Source of the DNA: an uncultured Sphingomonas sp.
GTDB taxonomy: Bacteria; Pseudomonadota; Alphaproteobacteria; Sphingomonadales; Sphingomonadaceae
Direction of reading: 5' to 3'
Assembly (NCBI RefSeq): GCF_936927845.1
Contig: NZ_CAKZHV010000069.1
Span: 62,001-126,000 of the forward strand
DNA length: 64,000 nucleotides
Part shown: one piece after another, positions 51,094 through 62,847 of the stretch
How positions within the stretch are numbered: the stretch's first letter is position 1
How the letters are laid out: each line of letters begins with the position of its first letter
Translations under genes and position numbers: made by a program
The notes under the pieces: generated by a model
The model's input: only the letters and a program-made list of their open reading frames with translations
Database searches by the model: none
Told to the model about the DNA's origin: nothing

Positions 51094-53367
51094 ATGAAGC
51101 AGTCGGTCGAGCCGGGCGCGGTCAAGCATATCGCCCTGATCGGGAATTTCCTGCCGCGCAAGTGCGGCATCGCCACGTTCACGACCGACACGTACGAAGC
51201 ACTGCGAAAGCGTTACCCCGACCTCCAGGTCGACGTGTACGCGATGGACGATCACCCGGGACGCTACGATTACCCCGAAGCTGTCACCGCCGCGATCCCG
51301 CAGCACGACCGCGCCGCCTATATCGCGACCGCGCGTGCGATCGAGGCGAGCGGCGCGCAAGCGCTATGGGTACAGCACGAATACGGTATCTTCGGCGGTG
51401 ACGCGGGCGCCCACATCCTCGAATTGATCGACCGCACCACGGTGCCCTTGATCGTCACACTGCACACCGTGCTCGAAAAGCCCAGCGCGCAGGAGCGTGC
51501 GGTGCTTGAAGGACTGCTGCGCCGCGCTGCCAAGGTCATCGTCATGGCCGAGCGCGGGCGCGACATCCTGCAGCGCCTCTATGGCGCCAACCCCGCGTCG
51601 ATCGCAGTTATTCCGCACGGAGTCCCCGATCGCACGTTCGTCTCGCCCGATGCGTTCAAGGCGCGCTTTGGCTGGCAGGGAAAGCGCATCATCCTGACGT
51701 TCGGGCTGCTCAGCCCGGGCAAGGGGATCGAAACGGTAATTGAGGCGATGCCTGCGATCGTCGGCAAACATCCCGATGCGGTTTATGTCGTGCTCGGCGC
51801 GACGCACCCCAGCCTCGTCGCGCACGAGGGTGAGGCGTATCGCGACCGGTTAAAGGCGCTCGCCGCCGAACTGGGCGTCGATCACAACGTCGCCTTCATC
51901 GACGCCTTCGTCGATCACGACGATCTGATCGATTACCTCCAGGCCGCCGACATCTACGCGACGCCGTACCTCAACCCCGCACAGATCACGAGCGGCACGC
52001 TCTCCTACGCGGTCGGCGTCGGCAAGGCGGTGGTGTCCACGCCCTATGTTCACGCGACCGAGATCCTGGCCGATGGTCACGGCGTTCTGGTCGATTTCAA
52101 GGATGTCGCCGCGTTCGCGCGCGAGATCAACGATCTGCTCGGCAGCGAGCGCAACCTGGGCAGACTCTCGCAGCGCGCCTATGCACGGGGGCGCACGATG
52201 ATCTGGCCCGCCGTCGCGGAGAAGGCCATGAACGAAGTCGCACGCAGCATCGGCGCACAGCCCAAACGCCTGTCCGCAGGCGCGGCGCCTGCCCCAAAGG
52301 TGTTACCTCCCGACCTCGCCGCCGTTGAACGGATGAGCGATTCGACGGGCATGCTCCAGCACTCGATCTTCTCGATCCCCGATCGCCGTCACGGCTATTG
52401 CATCGATGACAATGCACGCGCGCTCATCCTCATGAGCCAGATGGCCGACGTCGACCCGATCGTGCGCGACAAGTGGATCACGATCTACGCGTCGTTCGTG
52501 CAATACGCCTGGAACCCCGATCGCCGTCGCTTCCGCAATTTCATGAACTTCGACCGGACCTGGTGCGAGGACGTGGGGTCTGAGGACTCGAACGGCCGCA
52601 CGCTCTGGGCGCTCGGCGTGACCGCTCGCGACGCGGCCGAGCCCAAGCACCGCGATTGGGCAACCGCGATGTTCGACATGACGGCGAGCCTCGCCTTCGA
52701 TCTCGGCAGCCCGCGCGCGCAATCCTTCGCGATGCTGGGCGCCGCCGCGATGCTGGAAGCCTCGCCCAACCACCCGCTCGCGATCGAGATACTGGAGCGC
52801 TTCCCCGATCAGCATCTGGCGTTGCTCGATGCGGCGCGTCGCCCCGAATGGGGCTGGTTCGAGATCGTGCTGGCTTATGACAATGCGCGCCTGCCCGAAG
52901 GGCTGATCCGCGCGGGCAAGGCGCTCGGGCGGCAGGATCTGATCGATTGCGGGATCGAGACGCTGACCTGGATCATGTCCAAACAGACATCACCGGAAGG
53001 GCATTTCCGCGCCGTGGGCTCGGAAAGCTTCGGCCGCGTCTATGCCGAGCCGTTACCGTACGACCAGCAGCCGCTGGAAGCGCAGGCGACCGTCGAGGCA
53101 TGTGCCGCGGCGTTTGACGCGACCGGCGATCGCCGCTGGCTCGCCGAGGCGACGCGCGCGTACCATTGGTTCCTGGGTGCCAACGACCTCGACCTGCCGC
53201 TCGCGACCGCCAAGGATGGTGGCTGTTTCGACGGATTGATGCCTGCCGGGCTCAACCGCAACCAGGGTGCCGAGAGCATTCTCGCGCTGCAATTGGCGAG
53301 TTGCGCGATTTCGGGGCTTTCAAAGCGGGCCGCAGGCGTGGCAGGGAAGACGCGCGTCGCCGCATGA
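51094..53367 (+). CDS. GT4 glycosyltransferase with C-terminal (alpha/alpha)-type domain
   Basis: A 757-residue two-part protein. Residues 1 to about 390 are a GT-B, family 4 glycosyltransferase: IGNFLPRKCGIATF at the start, FGLLSPGKGIETVIEA and SGTLSYAVGVGKAVVST in the donor domain. Residues from about 410 to 745 look like an alpha/alpha-toroid (GYCIDDNARALILMSQ and GWFEIVLAYDNARLPEGLI), as found in glycan-processing domains. No signal peptide is seen. It is followed 53 bases later by a GH130 gene; this pairing suggests making and phosphorolysing a mannoside. The operator-like palindrome lies upstream. Confidence 0.82.
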   Translation: MKQSVEPGAVKHIALIGNFLPRKCGIATFTTDTYEALRKRYPDLQVDVYAMDDHPGRYDYPEAVTAAIPQHDRAAYIATARAIEASGAQALWVQHEYGIFGGDAGAHILELIDRTTVPLIVTLHTVLEKPSAQERAVLEGLLRRAAKVIVMAERGRDILQRLYGANPASIAVIPHGVPDRTFVSPDAFKARFGWQGKRIILTFGLLSPGKGIETVIEAMPAIVGKHPDAVYVVLGATHPSLVAHEGEAYRDRLKALAAELGVDHNVAFIDAFVDHDDLIDYLQAADIYATPYLNPAQITSGTLSYAVGVGKAVVSTPYVHATEILADGHGVLVDFKDVAAFAREINDLLGSERNLGRLSQRAYARGRTMIWPAVAEKAMNEVARSIGAQPKRLSAGAAPAPKVLPPDLAAVERMSDSTGMLQHSIFSIPDRRHGYCIDDNARALILMSQMADVDPIVRDKWITIYASFVQYAWNPDRRRFRNFMNFDRTWCEDVGSEDSNGRTLWALGVTARDAAEPKHRDWATAMFDMTASLAFDLGSPRAQSFAMLGAAAMLEASPNHPLAIEILERFPDQHLALLDAARRPEWGWFEIVLAYDNARLPEGLIRAGKALGRQDLIDCGIETLTWIMSKQTSPEGHFRAVGSESFGRVYAEPLPYDQQPLEAQATVEACAAAFDATGDRRWLAEATRAYHWFLGANDLDLPLATAKDGGCFDGLMPAGLNRNQGAESILALQLASCAISGLSKRAAGVAGKTRVAA

Positions 53368-53420
53368 TCCATGATGCGGTGCGCATCGCACAGACGAGTT
53401 AATCGCGAGGCGTATTCCCG

Positions 53421-54701
53421 TTGGACCTGTTCAATCACCGGCTGCGCCTGCACGCCGACCCGTCGCGCGTCGTGGTGAGGCCGTTTCACATCGGTTGGCT
53501 CGCCAATGGCAGCGGGATCAGCCGGTCACAGCGGCTGATCAACGAAGTGCTCGAGATGGATGCGCAGCAGACGCGCGACCAGCTCGAACTCGTGCTCAAG
53601 GATTTCGAGGCGCGTCACTGGCAGACGCGGCGCGTGTTCATGACGCGCTATGACGAGATCGCCTCGGCACACGGGCTCGACGGCAGCCAGATCGATGACG
53701 AGAAGCGCCAGTTGATCGGTGCGTATTTCTGTCACGAATATAGCTATGCCGCCGCCGCGCTGATGAACCCCAGCGCTGTGCCGCACCCCGATCAGTCTGG
53801 CATGTCGCCGGGGTCGCAGCGCATCCTGATGTCGCTGCGTTCGGTGGGCGAGGGGCATATCTCTTCCGTCGCCTTCCGCGAAGGCATCATCGGCGAGGAC
53901 AACGAGCTGAAGCTCGCGCCCGAGCCACCGTTCGCCACTGCCGCCGACGCGGTCGGCAGTGATGAGGAGGAGGTGCCGGTCGGCCCCGTCACCGTTTATC
54001 GCCACCGCGACAGCACGCTGTCGGGCACCGTTATCTTTCCGATCACCGACGCGCAGTCGAAGGGGCTGGAGGACCTGCGCCTCGTCCACTTCACGCACGA
54101 CGACGGCGAGGTCGAGTGGCTCGGCACCTACACCGCGTATAACGGCGCGACGATCCAGTCCGAGCTGTTACGCACGCGCGACTTTCGCGCGTTCGACCTG
54201 GTGCCGATGACGGGCACCGCCGCGCGCAACAAGGGCATCGCGCTTTTCCCGCGCAAGGTCGGCGGACGCTATTTGTCGATCGGACGCCAGGATGGTGAGA
54301 ACCTGTACCTGCTCGCGACCGATGACCTGACGCACTGGGACGACGGTCAGCTGATCCTCAAGCCCGAGTATCCGTGGGAGTTCGTGCAGATCGGCAATTG
54401 CGGCCCGCCGATCGAGATCGACGAAGGCTGGCTGCTGCTGACGCACGGCGTCGGCGCGATGCGCAAATATTCGATCGGCGCGGCGCTGCTCGACAAGAAC
54501 GATCCGTCCAAGGTGATCGGCCGCACCGCGAAACCGATCCTCGCCGCTGCCGACCAGGATCGCGAAGGCTATGTCCCCAATGTCGTCTACACCTGCGGCG
54601 CGATGCGGCACGGGGACAAATTGTTCATGCCTTACGGCATCGCCGACAGCTCGGTCGGGTTCGCCTTCGTCGAGATCGCGGAGTTGCTGAAAGCGATGTG
54701 A
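53421..54701 (+). CDS. GH130-family glycosidase/mannoside phosphorylase
   Basis: A 426-residue five-bladed propeller protein with a TTG start (GAGG ten bases upstream). Segments EDLRLVHFTHDDGEVEWLGTY, KGIALFPRKVGGRYLSIGRQDGENLYLL and GNCGPPIEIDEGWLLLTHG fit GH130. The family reversibly phosphorolyses beta-mannosides or, in some subgroups, hydrolyses mannosides. The N-terminal 150 residues, mostly helical, form an extension seen in the longer subgroup. No signal peptide is present, so it acts in the cytosol. It probably shares a transcript with the GT4 gene. Confidence 0.85.
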   Translation: MDLFNHRLRLHADPSRVVVRPFHIGWLANGSGISRSQRLINEVLEMDAQQTRDQLELVLKDFEARHWQTRRVFMTRYDEIASAHGLDGSQIDDEKRQLIGAYFCHEYSYAAAALMNPSAVPHPDQSGMSPGSQRILMSLRSVGEGHISSVAFREGIIGEDNELKLAPEPPFATAADAVGSDEEEVPVGPVTVYRHRDSTLSGTVIFPITDAQSKGLEDLRLVHFTHDDGEVEWLGTYTAYNGATIQSELLRTRDFRAFDLVPMTGTAARNKGIALFPRKVGGRYLSIGRQDGENLYLLATDDLTHWDDGQLILKPEYPWEFVQIGNCGPPIEIDEGWLLLTHGVGAMRKYSIGAALLDKNDPSKVIGRTAKPILAAADQDREGYVPNVVYTCGAMRHGDKLFMPYGIADSSVGFAFVEIAELLKAM

Positions 54702-54707
54702 GGCGCA

Positions 54708-54733
54708 CGGCCCCCCCGGACCGGGTGGGGCCG
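54708..54733 (+). terminator. Terminator-like hairpin after the GH130 gene
   Basis: A seven-base stem CGGCCCC / GGGGCCG around a 12-base loop, starting six bases after the stop. There is no T-run. It lies between convergent genes. Confidence 0.5.
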
Positions 54734-54783
54734 CAGCGCCACTGGCGGGCGGCGTTCGTGGCGCGCCCATGCTCGCCGCTCGT

Positions 54784-55565
54784 TCAGAACACCGTGTACC
54801 CGCCGTCGATCACCAGCGAGTCGCCGGTGTGGAACCGTGACGCGTCGCTTGCCAGATAGACGGCGACGCCGCCGAAGTCGGCCGGCTCGCCCCAGCGACG
54901 CGCGGGCACGCGCGCGATGACCCGCTCGTTGAACTTCTGGTTGTCCTGCAGCGCCCCGGTCATGTCCGAGCGGACCCATCCCGGCAACACAGCATTCGCC
55001 CGCACGCCGTAGCGAGCATATTCCACCGCGATCGCGCGAATGATCGGCAGTACCGCTCCCTTAGTTGCGGCATAGGCCTGATTGCGCGGCGCGCCGTGGA
55101 TGGCGCTGGTCGAGGAGGTGACGATCATCGATCCGCCCGCGTCCCCTGCCTCGGCGCGCGCGCGCATGTGCCGTGCAGCGGCGCGCAACGTCCAGAACAC
55201 GCCGTCCAGATTGACCGCCAACACGCGTCGCCAGGTTTCGGTCGAGAGCTGGTCGAACGAGGGCGCGCTCAGCCCCATCCCCGCATTGGCCGCGACGAAG
55301 TCCAGCCGCTCATGCGGGTGACCACCTCGGCGATGCCAGCATCCACCGCCTCCTCATCGGTCACGTCAACGGCGGCCACCGCCACGCGGCGGCCGTGTGC
55401 GGCGAGCTGCGCCTCGGCTGCGGCATTCTTCGCCGGATTGTTGCCCCAGATGACGACGTCAGCACCCGCTTGCGCCAGCGCATCGGCCATGCCCAATCCG
55501 ATCCCGCCGTTGCCGCCGGTGATCAGCGCAACCTTTCCCGTCAGGTCAAAGGGGGCGTACGCCAT
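54784..55565 (-). pseudogene. SDR-family oxidoreductase, broken by one frameshift
   Basis: The N-terminal frame (from the ATG at 55565) has the cofactor motif TGGNGGIGLGMA and ends early after an aberrant SGWTSSRPMRGWG tail. The C-terminal frame (ending 54784) has the rest of the fold: TSSTSAIHG, YAATKGAVLPI with the Tyr/Lys pair, and a normal SDR C-terminus. The two join as one 260-residue SDR if one base is restored near 55309-55312, where the expected RLDFVAANAGMG reads in the other frame. It could be a true inactivation or a sequencing error. The intact protein would be a FabG-like or glucose-dehydrogenase-like reductase. Confidence 0.8.
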
Positions 55566-55628
55566 CGATGCTCTCCCGCTTGTTCGTAGGGCAGGAGCCT
55601 AGTCGAACACGCGTCCGGTGCAATCGGC

Positions 55629-56483
55629 CTAGCCGCGCATGGTGTAGTCTGCCAACACGCTCCAGTCGCGCGTTTCCAGTCCGGCGTCGATCGCGCGTTC
55701 CATCTGCCCGCGCACGGCGTCGAGCATCGGCAGCGTGCGGCCCGAGGCCTCGCCCGCCGCGGTTGCGAGCCGCAGATCCTTCAATCCCAGCGTCATGACG
55801 AACCCGGGCTCGTAATCCTCGGCGACGATCTTGCCGCCATAGGTGTGGAACGCCGGACATCCGAACAGCGTGCCGGTCGCGATTTCGAGGAAGTCGGCGC
55901 GTGACAATCCGTGCGCCTCGGTCAGCGTCATCGCCTCGCCCAATGCCTCGATCGTCATCGCGATCAGCATGTTGCCCGCGACCTTGGCGGCGTTTGCTTG
56001 GCTCGGCTCCTCGCCCAGCACGAAGGTACGCTGCCCGATCGCGTCGAGCAGCGGGCGCACCCGCGCTACCGCGTCTTGCTTGCCCGCCGCGACGACGTTG
56101 AGCTTGGCCGCCGCGGCCGCATCGGGGCGCCCGAACACGGGTGCGGAGACGTAGCCGAGCCCGGCCGCCTCGTGCGCAGCGGCCAGTTCGCGTGCGAAGT
56201 CGACCGCGATCGTCGCGCTCACCACATGCACCAGCCCGCGACGCGCCTTGGCAAGCAGGCCGGCGTCGAGCACGACCTGCCGGATCGCCGCGTCGTCTGC
56301 GAGCATCGTGAACACGACCTCGCTCTCGAACGCTTCTGCCGCCTCGCCGAGCAGTTCGACGCCCGGCAGTTCGGCCGCGTCGACAAGGGAGCGGTTCCAA
56401 GCACGCACGTAATGCCCGGCTGCTGCCAGGTTCCGAGCCATGCCGGTGCCCATCCGGCCCAAACCGATGAAACCGATGTCCAT
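55629..56483 (-). CDS. 3-hydroxyisobutyrate dehydrogenase-family NAD(P)-dependent oxidoreductase
   Basis: A 284-residue beta-hydroxyacid dehydrogenase. The dinucleotide motif is GFIGLGRMGTGMARNL (4-19), and the catalytic Lys lies in NAAKVAGNML. The usual GTVSG-like substrate loop appears as SAPVFGRPDAAAAA. Members oxidise 3-hydroxyisobutyrate, tartronate semialdehyde or related acids, so the substrate is open. It stands alone between the broken SDR and the broken FUSC gene. Confidence 0.86.
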   Translation of the reverse strand: MDIGFIGLGRMGTGMARNLAAAGHYVRAWNRSLVDAAELPGVELLGEAAEAFESEVVFTMLADDAAIRQVVLDAGLLAKARRGLVHVVSATIAVDFARELAAAHEAAGLGYVSAPVFGRPDAAAAAKLNVVAAGKQDAVARVRPLLDAIGQRTFVLGEEPSQANAAKVAGNMLIAMTIEALGEAMTLTEAHGLSRADFLEIATGTLFGCPAFHTYGGKIVAEDYEPGFVMTLGLKDLRLATAAGEASGRTLPMLDAVRGQMERAIDAGLETRDWSVLADYTMRG

Positions 56484-56543
56484 GTCCGTGTTCCTACGCT
56501 TTCTACTCTGATCAGCGCGAACGCCTGGGGGTCGCCGCGGGTT

Positions 56544-57654
56544 CTACGGGCCACCGGTTTCAACCACCGCTCCAGCGTCGCGCGATGCACCGGGGAGCCG
56601 CGGTGCGAGCAGGTGCCACGCGATCAGCACGGGCTCGAGCACCGCTAGCCCGACCGCAATCCCCGTGAGCCGCGCCAGCGCGGGCGCGACCGCCACATCC
56701 TCGATCCGGTCGGGGACCAGCGTCACCAATACCGCGAGCACGAACTGTGTGCCGACGTAGCTGCGCATGCGCCAGCCGTTCTCCGCCAACCGGCCGGCCG
56801 CTACTCCCAGCGCTACCGCCAGCAACAGCATGCCGGCCGAGACGTGGAGCAGCAGCACCGCGCCCGCATAGTCCGCACCCGCGACGCAGCCGAGCACGCG
56901 CTGTCCCAACCGCGCCGACACCGGCCGCAGCCCGCCCGCGGTCAGCCCCGCCAACGGCACCATCATGACCGCCAGGATCGTCACCGCTCCCTGCGCGATC
57001 TCGGGCACGTCCACGATCTGCGCGATCCACGGCAGCAGCGCGACGGCGACGCTGCCCTGTGCCGCGTGCCGCCATGCGTCGGGCTGCCACGGTTGGCGCA
57101 CGGCCCGCGGTGCCGCGGCGGCGGGCCACCAGCGCCTGAACGTCAACGTCGAGACGAGGCTGACCAGTACGCAGGCGAGCGTGCCGACCGCCACCTCCAG
57201 CACGCGCGTCGCGACCAGCGCGCAGCGCAGCGCCGGGATGCTCGGCGGCGTCGAGCACGATCATCGCGAAGGTGAGCGCCACGAACAGCCACGCATAGGC
57301 GCGCTTGGCGGTCAGCGCGGCGTAGAGCGTCGGGAGCGTGACCGTGACCAGCACCAGCGACATCGCGGCCGCTCCTCGCGTCGCCCAAGGCACCAGTGCG
57401 AGTGCGAGTGTGGCGCCAACACCGGTACCGACGATGCGCAAGAGCCCGCGCAGCATCGTCTCCGACACGTGCCCGCGCATGACCATATAGCCCGAGAACG
57501 CCGCCCAGCTGACGTTGCGCGCGCCGGTCCAATGCGCCAGCGCGATCGCGAGCAGCACCGAGATGACGCACTCGATCGCATCGACCCGCCGCGCATCGAG
57601 CGGCACGCGGGCGAGACGGGCCTTCACGCGCAAACGAGGGGCGGGTTGGCGCAC
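56544..57654 (-). pseudogene. FUSC-family membrane transporter, broken by one frameshift
   Basis: The N-terminal frame (GTG candidate start at 57654) encodes several helices including VISVLLAIALAHWTG, NVSWAAFSGYMVMRGH and AYAWLFVALTFAMIVLDAAEHPG. The C-terminal frame, ending at 56544, resumes with RVLEVAVGTLACVLVSLVSTLTF and further helices. A one-base shift near 57225-57245 separates them. Restored, the protein of about 370 residues resembles fusaric-acid/aromatic-acid efflux (FUSC) proteins. It is the second frameshift within 2 kb, so either decay or a local assembly problem is possible. Confidence 0.75.
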
Positions 57655-57805
57655 ATGATGGACACAATCACCCGCGCCGCCACTCGATCCGGAGAGTGGC
57701 GAAGGCCTCTCTCGACGGTGACAAGGACGAGCGGAGCCCAGCACATACTATTTCTCCCGTCGGGGCGACAGGGAGGGCAATACGCCACGAGCCGTCCTCA
57801 CCTGC

Positions 57806-57835
57806 GGGCGCCCTTTCTCGTCAAAGGAGGCGCCC
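57806..57835 (-). terminator. Hairpin downstream of gyrB
   Basis: A seven-base stem GGGCGCC / GGCGCCC, with inner CTTT/AAAG pairing and a two-base bulge, about 25 bases after the gyrB stop. There is no T-run on the minus strand. The rest of the 205-base gap between the FUSC pseudogene and gyrB holds nothing I can support. Confidence 0.35.
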
Positions 57836-57859
57836 CTGGGAGCTAAACCAGCGCCCCTG

Positions 57860-60382
<2,523 letters not shown>

Positions 60383-60444
60383 GTAGGGATTTCGCGCCCG
60401 AAACGGAAGCGAAATGGCGCGTTGGCGCGGCCGGCAACCAAGCC

Positions 60445-60472
60445 GCTCCCACCCCTGACGCGGGGCGGGAGC
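60445..60472 (-). terminator. Terminator-like hairpin after the OmpA-family gene
   Basis: The stem GCTCCC-x-CCCC / GGGG-x-GGGAGC with a six-base loop, 11 bases beyond the stop of the OmpA-family gene on the minus strand and upstream of gyrB. Confidence 0.55.
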
Positions 60473-60482
60473 GCCGTGTCGA

Positions 60483-61256
60483 TCAGTAGCACGCGAACTC
60501 GCTCGCGCGGCGCCCCAGCAGCGTCACCTCAACGCGGCGGTTCTGGCGCATGCCCGCCGCCGTCGCGTTGCTGGCGACCGGATCGCGCTCGCCGTGCCCG
60601 ACGACCGAGAAGCGCGCGCGGGTTACGCCCATTTGGTCGAAGGCTGCGCGGACGCTCGCCGCACGCCGCTCTGACAGATCCTGATTATGCGCATCGGTGC
60701 CGCGCGAATCCGTGAAGCCGTCGATCGCGACGCGCACGCCCGGATTGTCGCGCAGATAGCCGGCCAGCGGGCGCAGTTTCTCGATCGCACCGGGACGCAG
60801 CCGGTCGCTGTCGGTCGCGAACAGCACATCCTCCTGCAGCGTCAGCGTCGCGCCGCGCGGGGTCTGGCGAAAGCCGTAATCGTGCATCGCGCGGCGATCC
60901 CATCGGCCCGGGCCGCCCGGCACCACGCGCGTTTCCTCGATCACGGTCACACGGTCGGCGGCGGGCCAGGCGTAGCGCGCGCGGTTCGGTCCGGCGAGGC
61001 GCAGGAACGCTTCGTTCGCGGCTTCTGCCTCGCGCGGCTGGACGCGGCCGTCGCGGTTGACGTCGAAGTTGCGCATGACGAACGCTTGGCCGCGCGGGGA
61101 GCGGCGCAGTTCGGGCACCAGCAGCCCGACGCCGGCCCCGACCAGACGGTAATCGCCGGGGCGGTAATCCCAGCGGCCCTGCGCCGATGCGGGCGCGATC
61201 GTGAGGGTGGTGGCGAGCGTCGCGGATGCGGCGACGAGAAGCGACAGATGTTTCAC
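60483..61256 (-). CDS. OmpA-family protein with an EF-hand motif
   Basis: A 257-residue exported protein with a GTG start and AGGAG site nine bases upstream. A signal peptide is cleaved around APASA-Q (residue 25). An EF-hand-like loop lies at residues 65-76 (Asp65, Asn67, Asp69, Glu76; DVNRDGRVQPRE). The C-terminal OmpA/Pal peptidoglycan-binding domain begins near LQEDVLFATDSDRLRP and contains IDGFTDSRGTDAHNQDLSERRA. It probably binds peptidoglycan in the periplasm and may sense calcium. Upstream residues before the GTG were rejected as unconserved. Confidence 0.85.
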   Translation of the reverse strand: MKHLSLLVAASATLATTLTIAPASAQGRWDYRPGDYRLVGAGVGLLVPELRRSPRGQAFVMRNFDVNRDGRVQPREAEAANEAFLRLAGPNRARYAWPAADRVTVIEETRVVPGGPGRWDRRAMHDYGFRQTPRGATLTLQEDVLFATDSDRLRPGAIEKLRPLAGYLRDNPGVRVAIDGFTDSRGTDAHNQDLSERRAASVRAAFDQMGVTRARFSVVGHGERDPVASNATAAGMRQNRRVEVTLLGRRASEFACY

Positions 61257-61335
61257 GCGTTCAACTCCTGAATAAACCCCCGGGCTCGCGAACGCGTATC
61301 GCGCCATTCGGTTTAACCTGGGTTGGCCGGAATCG

Positions 61336-62598
61336 TCAGGCGTCGTTCAGGCGATCGGTCACGGGTGCGGCGGACGGCAGCGCGTGATCGCGCAGCGACA
61401 GGAAGCACCCGCCCGCACCCAGCAGCGCGACCGCGCCCGCGATCAGTGCGGCATCGTAATTGCCGGTGAGATCATGCAACCGGCCGAACCCGATGATGCC
61501 GATTGCGGTGCCGATCAGCGTCAGCGGAATCGCGCTGCCGTATATTTCGCCGAACGCGCGCAGGCCGAACAGCCGCGCCGCGAGGAACGGCAGCAGGTCG
61601 TTCTCCGCGCCGTTCATCAACCCCGCCAGGAACACCAGCACGAACGCAACCGCGAGGTTCGACGATCCCCAGGCGAGCGCGGCAAAGGCGAGCGCGGAGA
61701 CGAGCGCGAAGACGGCAGCGGCCGGCTGCGGGCGGAACCGGTCGATCAGCGCACCGATCAGCAACCGCCCGGCGATCGCGCTGGCACCGAAACCGGTCAA
61801 CAACACCGCGGCCTCTGCGCTGTTCAGTCCCATCTCCAGCCCCAGCGGCACGATCTGCGTGACGAGCCCGGTGGTTGCCAGATTGACCAGCATCGCGCCG
61901 CCGACGACGCACCAGAAACGTGGGTCGCGCCGCGCCTCGGCCGCGGACAATCCCTCGACCACCAGTCCCTCGCCCGGCAGCGGCGGCTGACCGCCGTCGA
62001 CGATCGTCGGCTTGGCGAGCACCGAGCTGGGGCGGATCACGAGCAGGATCAGCGGCAGCGCCAACGCGCTCGCGACCGCCAGGGCGACGAACCCGCGTCG
62101 CCAGCCCCACATGTCGATCACCTGCCCGAGCGCGGGCGCGGCGACGATCGTCATCACCGCCAGGCCAGAGGTCGCGATCGCAAGCGCGGTGCCGCGATGC
62201 TGCTCGAAGCGCAGCGCGATCATCTTGCCATAGACCAGGCTGCTCGTGCCCGGCACCGCCAGCACCAGCAGGAGGACGCACGCCTGATAATGCCAGATCG
62301 CGCCGCCGACGCTCGCGAGCAGCAGATACGCGACCACCAGCACCGCCGACGACGCGATGATGACCGGGCGCACGCCGATGCGATCGGCGACACGGCCGAC
62401 GAAGGGCGCGATCAATGCACCGATCAGCGCGAGCCCGGCCGCGGTGGAAATCTCGCCCCGCGACCAGCCGAACTCGCGCTCAAGCCCCGGCGTGAACAGG
62501 CTCGACAGGTTCTGGTACAGCCCCGGCCCAAACCCCGCACCCAGCAGCGCGGCGACGACGACGCGCCATCCGCGCCGCCATTCGGACCCGCGCTGCAC
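61336..62598 (-). CDS. Major facilitator superfamily transporter
   Basis: A 420-residue protein with twelve predicted helices. The MFS loop motif between helices 2 and 3 reads GRVADRIGVRPVI. The N-terminal segment GPGLYQNLSSLFTPGLEREFGWSRGEIS resembles the oxalate/formate and monocarboxylate-type MFS proteins. The substrate cannot be told. It is monocistronic. The 249-base gap on its upstream side, before recF, contains nothing I can support. Confidence 0.85.
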   Translation of the reverse strand: MQRGSEWRRGWRVVVAALLGAGFGPGLYQNLSSLFTPGLEREFGWSRGEISTAAGLALIGALIAPFVGRVADRIGVRPVIIASSAVLVVAYLLLASVGGAIWHYQACVLLLVLAVPGTSSLVYGKMIALRFEQHRGTALAIATSGLAVMTIVAAPALGQVIDMWGWRRGFVALAVASALALPLILLVIRPSSVLAKPTIVDGGQPPLPGEGLVVEGLSAAEARRDPRFWCVVGGAMLVNLATTGLVTQIVPLGLEMGLNSAEAAVLLTGFGASAIAGRLLIGALIDRFRPQPAAAVFALVSALAFAALAWGSSNLAVAFVLVFLAGLMNGAENDLLPFLAARLFGLRAFGEIYGSAIPLTLIGTAIGIIGFGRLHDLTGNYDAALIAGAVALLGAGGCFLSLRDHALPSAAPVTDRLNDA

Positions 62599-62847
62599 AT
62601 GATCGATCGGAGTGGTCTCAGTATCGATGACGTTTGTCCGTTATCGGCGTCGTCGCACCCGATCGGCGAGCGTCCGCGTCACTCATGCTCGCCTGTCCTC
62701 GCTCATCACCGCGACGCTAGTCGCACCGCCACTGTCGTCAACGCCTAACCGGCCGCCGTCGCGACCGTTCCGTCGACCCGGATCGCGCTGAGGCTGATCG
62801 GTGTGCACTTAGCCTCGGTGGCGAAAGACAACGCGCTAAAGTGTCGC

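Noticed and set aside
61291..61315. Minus-strand TAAAC-N16-CGTT upstream of the OmpA-family gene
   Set aside because: The -35 element lacks the GG that is essential in EcfG sites; only the spacing and -10 fit.
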